Shown here one piece after another: positions 62,393 through 64,000 of a stretch of DNA of 64,000 nt. How positions within the stretch are numbered: position 1 is the stretch's first letter; each line of letters opens with the position of its first letter. The position numbers and the translations under genes were made by a program. The notes below the pieces were generated by a model. It was given only the letters and a program-made list of their open reading frames with translations, did not search any database and was not told the origin of the DNA. The stretch covers positions 58,811-122,810 of the forward strand of contig JACDOG010000007.1 in NCBI GenBank assembly GCA_017656305.1. Reading direction: 5' to 3'. This stretch comes from Thermoanaerobacteraceae bacterium (GTDB lineage: Bacteria > Bacillota > JADQBR01).

Positions 62393-62771
62393 CTGCCATT
62401 CTCCTTTACAATTCTTTCCTCTACAAACATACCTATTTAAAAAGTATACAAAAAAAACACCGTATATACAATAGGACCACAGGGCAGCGATAAAGCAACA
62501 TTAATACCCTCTCCCTGGTGACCGCCAATCTGCCAAACCAGTTTCTTGTATTCGGTCCATAACATTCATCCTCTAACTCTCCGCAAGTCTCATATCATTA
62601 GCAAATTAAAAAACACATCTAGCAAAGTGAATACAAGGCAAGAAAATCCTTCCCGGGACAATTGCATGCCAATAAAAATTTTTTGTCGCAAATTTTTATA
62701 GTATTGGACAAAACATCAAATAATATTTGTGGCGTAGGAAACACAAATTTTACCCTGAGGAGGAAATCTGC
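62393..62771. other. Gene-free stretch before the CAP-domain gene
   Basis: 379 bp with no supportable gene. It contains the divergent control regions of the methyltransferase and the CAP-domain gene; near 62440-62490 an AT-rich inverted pair (CCTATT/AATAGG) flanks GTATAC and GTATATAC. No RNA structure was recognised. Confidence 0.4.
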
Positions 62772-63629
62772 ATGCAGAAAAAAGGTTTTGTATTATTCCT
62801 GGCTCTAACTTTGCTGGCTACCGCTTCATGCACTCCAGGCCCTGGTGCTCAGAAAAAGCTTGACCTCACGCAAACAAGAGAATCCGCCATTTTCGGTATT
62901 GGCAAAATAGAAAATATTAAAATCACGGCAGCTCAAACCAATGTCAAAACGGGCTGTGCGGAAGACTTTCCCACTGTAGGCGTGTTGAGAAAAGGTGATA
63001 TTCTAGATGTGATAGGCAGGTTCAAGAACTGGTACGTGATTCACCTGCCCAATCACCAGCTGGGGGCTGTTCCCGAACGGGATGCGCAACCGGTAGTAGT
63101 GGAGGATAGAGAGGATAAAGAAGAGAAACCCCGCGAAGAGTTGCAACCGGAGCCCAACAGGGAACCGGACATTGACCGGGGTTTAACAGAAAAGAAACAG
63201 CAAACAGAAAAAAAGCAGCAGGTGGACACCTCCCCACAGTTAGCCAAGCTGGAACGTAAAATGGTTAACCTGATTAATCAGGCCCGGGCTGATCATGACC
63301 TGCCACCGCTGAAAGCAGATCCCCAGTTAACCAATATTGCCCGTCTCAAATCACAGGACATGATTGACAATAACTATTTCAGTCACTACTCGCCCACCTA
63401 CGGCAGTCCCTTTGACATGTTGGAGCGTTTTGGTATTGAATTTGTAGCCGCCGGAGAAAACATAGCCAGAAATTCCACCGTGGAGCAAGCACATGCGGCC
63501 TTCATGAATTCTTCGGGCCACCGAAAAAACATCTTGCACCCGAACTTCACACATGTCGGCATCGGTATCAAACAACGCGGCCCCAGCGACTACTACTTTA
63601 CACAAATGTTTGTCAGCAAACCAAAATAA
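62772..63629 (+). CDS. CAP-domain (YkwD-like) lipoprotein
   Basis: 285 residues. Lipobox LATASC (Cys20), an SH3-like region (about 40-105) with WYVIHLPNHQLG, an acidic/Gln-rich linker, and a C-terminal CAP domain (about 165-285) with MVNLINQARADHDLPPL, HYSPTYGSPFDML, AAGENIA and GHRKNILHP. CAP proteins of this sort are spore- or envelope-associated in Firmicutes; enzymatic activity is unproved. I chose the ATG behind GAGGAGG. Monocistronic. Confidence 0.87.
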   Translation: MQKKGFVLFLALTLLATASCTPGPGAQKKLDLTQTRESAIFGIGKIENIKITAAQTNVKTGCAEDFPTVGVLRKGDILDVIGRFKNWYVIHLPNHQLGAVPERDAQPVVVEDREDKEEKPREELQPEPNREPDIDRGLTEKKQQTEKKQQVDTSPQLAKLERKMVNLINQARADHDLPPLKADPQLTNIARLKSQDMIDNNYFSHYSPTYGSPFDMLERFGIEFVAAGENIARNSTVEQAHAAFMNSSGHRKNILHPNFTHVGIGIKQRGPSDYYFTQMFVSKPK

Positions 63630-63680
63630 GCAGAGGTACTTTCTTACAACTCCCTCACGACCTCTTTATCTAAAATCTCT

Positions 63681-63702
63681 GTCAAAGATGAGTCAAAGAT
63701 GA
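63681..63702 (+). repeat. Tandem 11-bp duplication
   Basis: GTCAAAGATGA occurs twice without a gap, exactly where the transposase remnant begins. It may mark a deletion or slippage junction. Confidence 0.8.
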
Positions 63703-63844
63703 GTTTGAATCATTTGAAGAGGCCGAGAAAGTTATCTCAGCGTGGATCAAATACTACAACGAAGAGCGGATGCATTCTCGGTTAGGTTACAGATCCCCAA
63801 AGGCTTACCACCAGGAGTTCAGTCTCCGTAAAAATGTCGCTTAG
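63698..63844 (+). pseudogene. IS3-type transposase C-terminal remnant
   Basis: The frame encodes ESFEEAEKVISAWIKYYN, then EERMHSRLGYRSPKAYH, which is the C-terminal end of the IS3-family OrfB integrase domain including its last Glu region, and stops at TAG. About 48 codons remain; the rest of the element is missing. A possible right end with GGGGGGCACTACA follows within 40 bases. Confidence 0.82.
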
Positions 63845-63901
63845 GGTGTTGACAAATCGGGGGGCACTACACTACTTTGAATATAATTTTCTTATACAAA
63901 G

Positions 63902-64000
63902 CTATTCCAAAAAATCTTTTTTTAAATACTTTTCAAAATCATTCTTTGCCATCGGTTTTGCCCAGAAATATCCCTGTCCCAATTCGCAGTTTAAGTTTCT
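63902..64000 (-). CDS. EAL-domain protein, C-terminal end (partial)
   Basis: The last 32 codons of a minus-strand gene whose start lies beyond the window. CELGQGYFWAKPM followed by FEKYL is the standard end of an EAL cyclic-di-GMP phosphodiesterase domain, where GQGYxxxxP is conserved. Nothing can be said about its other domains. Confidence 0.82.
   Translation of the reverse strand, partial: RNLNCELGQGYFWAKPMAKNDFEKYLKKDFLE

Overview
The window looks like a chromosomal segment of an anaerobic, endospore-forming Firmicute of the Peptococcaceae/Thermincolia type. This is an inference from gene content: CodY, an alpha/beta-type small acid-soluble spore protein, YtrH/YtrI next to dnaE, TRAP (MtrB), frequent GTG and TTG starts behind strong Shine-Dalgarno sequences, a multihaem cytochrome c and a reductive dehalogenase. 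The species cannot be named from the sequence alone.

Region 1 (1-8.7 kb) is an acetoin/2,3-butanediol locus. On the minus strand a Lin0512-family gene is followed by acoA, acoB and an acoX-like gene cut by the window edge. Divergent from it is a lipoate-protein ligase gene; further right are a butanediol dehydrogenase, a decayed VOC-family gene, the sigma-54 activator acoR and a DUF6506 gene. Four sites with the exact -24/-12 spacing of sigma-54 promoters precede the Lin0512-aco operon, lplA, the VOC remnant plus butanediol dehydrogenase, and DUF6506. TCGAACA heptamers lie where activator sites would be expected for the first three. This reads as one AcoR regulon that also covers lipoylation of the E2 subunit.

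Region 2 (9.1-15.2 kb) is an organohalide-respiration locus on the minus strand: NusG-domain-II protein, ApbE flavin transferase, rdhA, rdhB, rdhC, a 35-residue membrane peptide, a CRP/FNR (RdhK/CprK-like) regulator and a Gx-type membrane protein. RdhA has a Tat signal, both Fe-S motifs and a Tyr/Asn/Arg set spaced as in PceA. A perfect 6-4-6 palindrome lies about 42 bp before its inferred transcription start.

Region 3 (15-31 kb) is mixed: small DUF1657, Cys-rich and DUF3243 proteins, a tautomerase, an FAH-family hydrolase, codY, serC, a YkvI-type transporter, a phosphoglycerate mutase, a three-gene envelope/signalling set with a GGDEF-histidine kinase fusion, minC, an 11-haem cytochrome c and an oxaloacetate decarboxylase/pyruvate carboxylase carboxyltransferase.

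Region 4 (31-42 kb) carries central metabolism and housekeeping: pyk, pfkA, mtrB, coaD, pgpA, dnaE, the sporulation pair ytrH-ytrI, spore-protein genes and a ferritin-like protein.

Region 5 (42-57 kb) has a TAXI-type TRAP transporter set, a decayed group II intron, tRNA-Pro(CGG), trmL, aconitase and the pabA-pabB-pabC operon. The pab leader has a promoter, a run of GAG/UAG triplets and an intrinsic terminator, which is the layout of a TRAP-controlled attenuator. Next comes a five-gene redox operon resembling HcnABC, opine oxidase and dye-linked proline dehydrogenase.

Region 6 (57-64 kb) has nth, two methyltransferases, two EamA exporters, YjbQ, small proteins, a CAP-domain lipoprotein, an IS3-type transposase remnant and the end of an EAL-domain gene.
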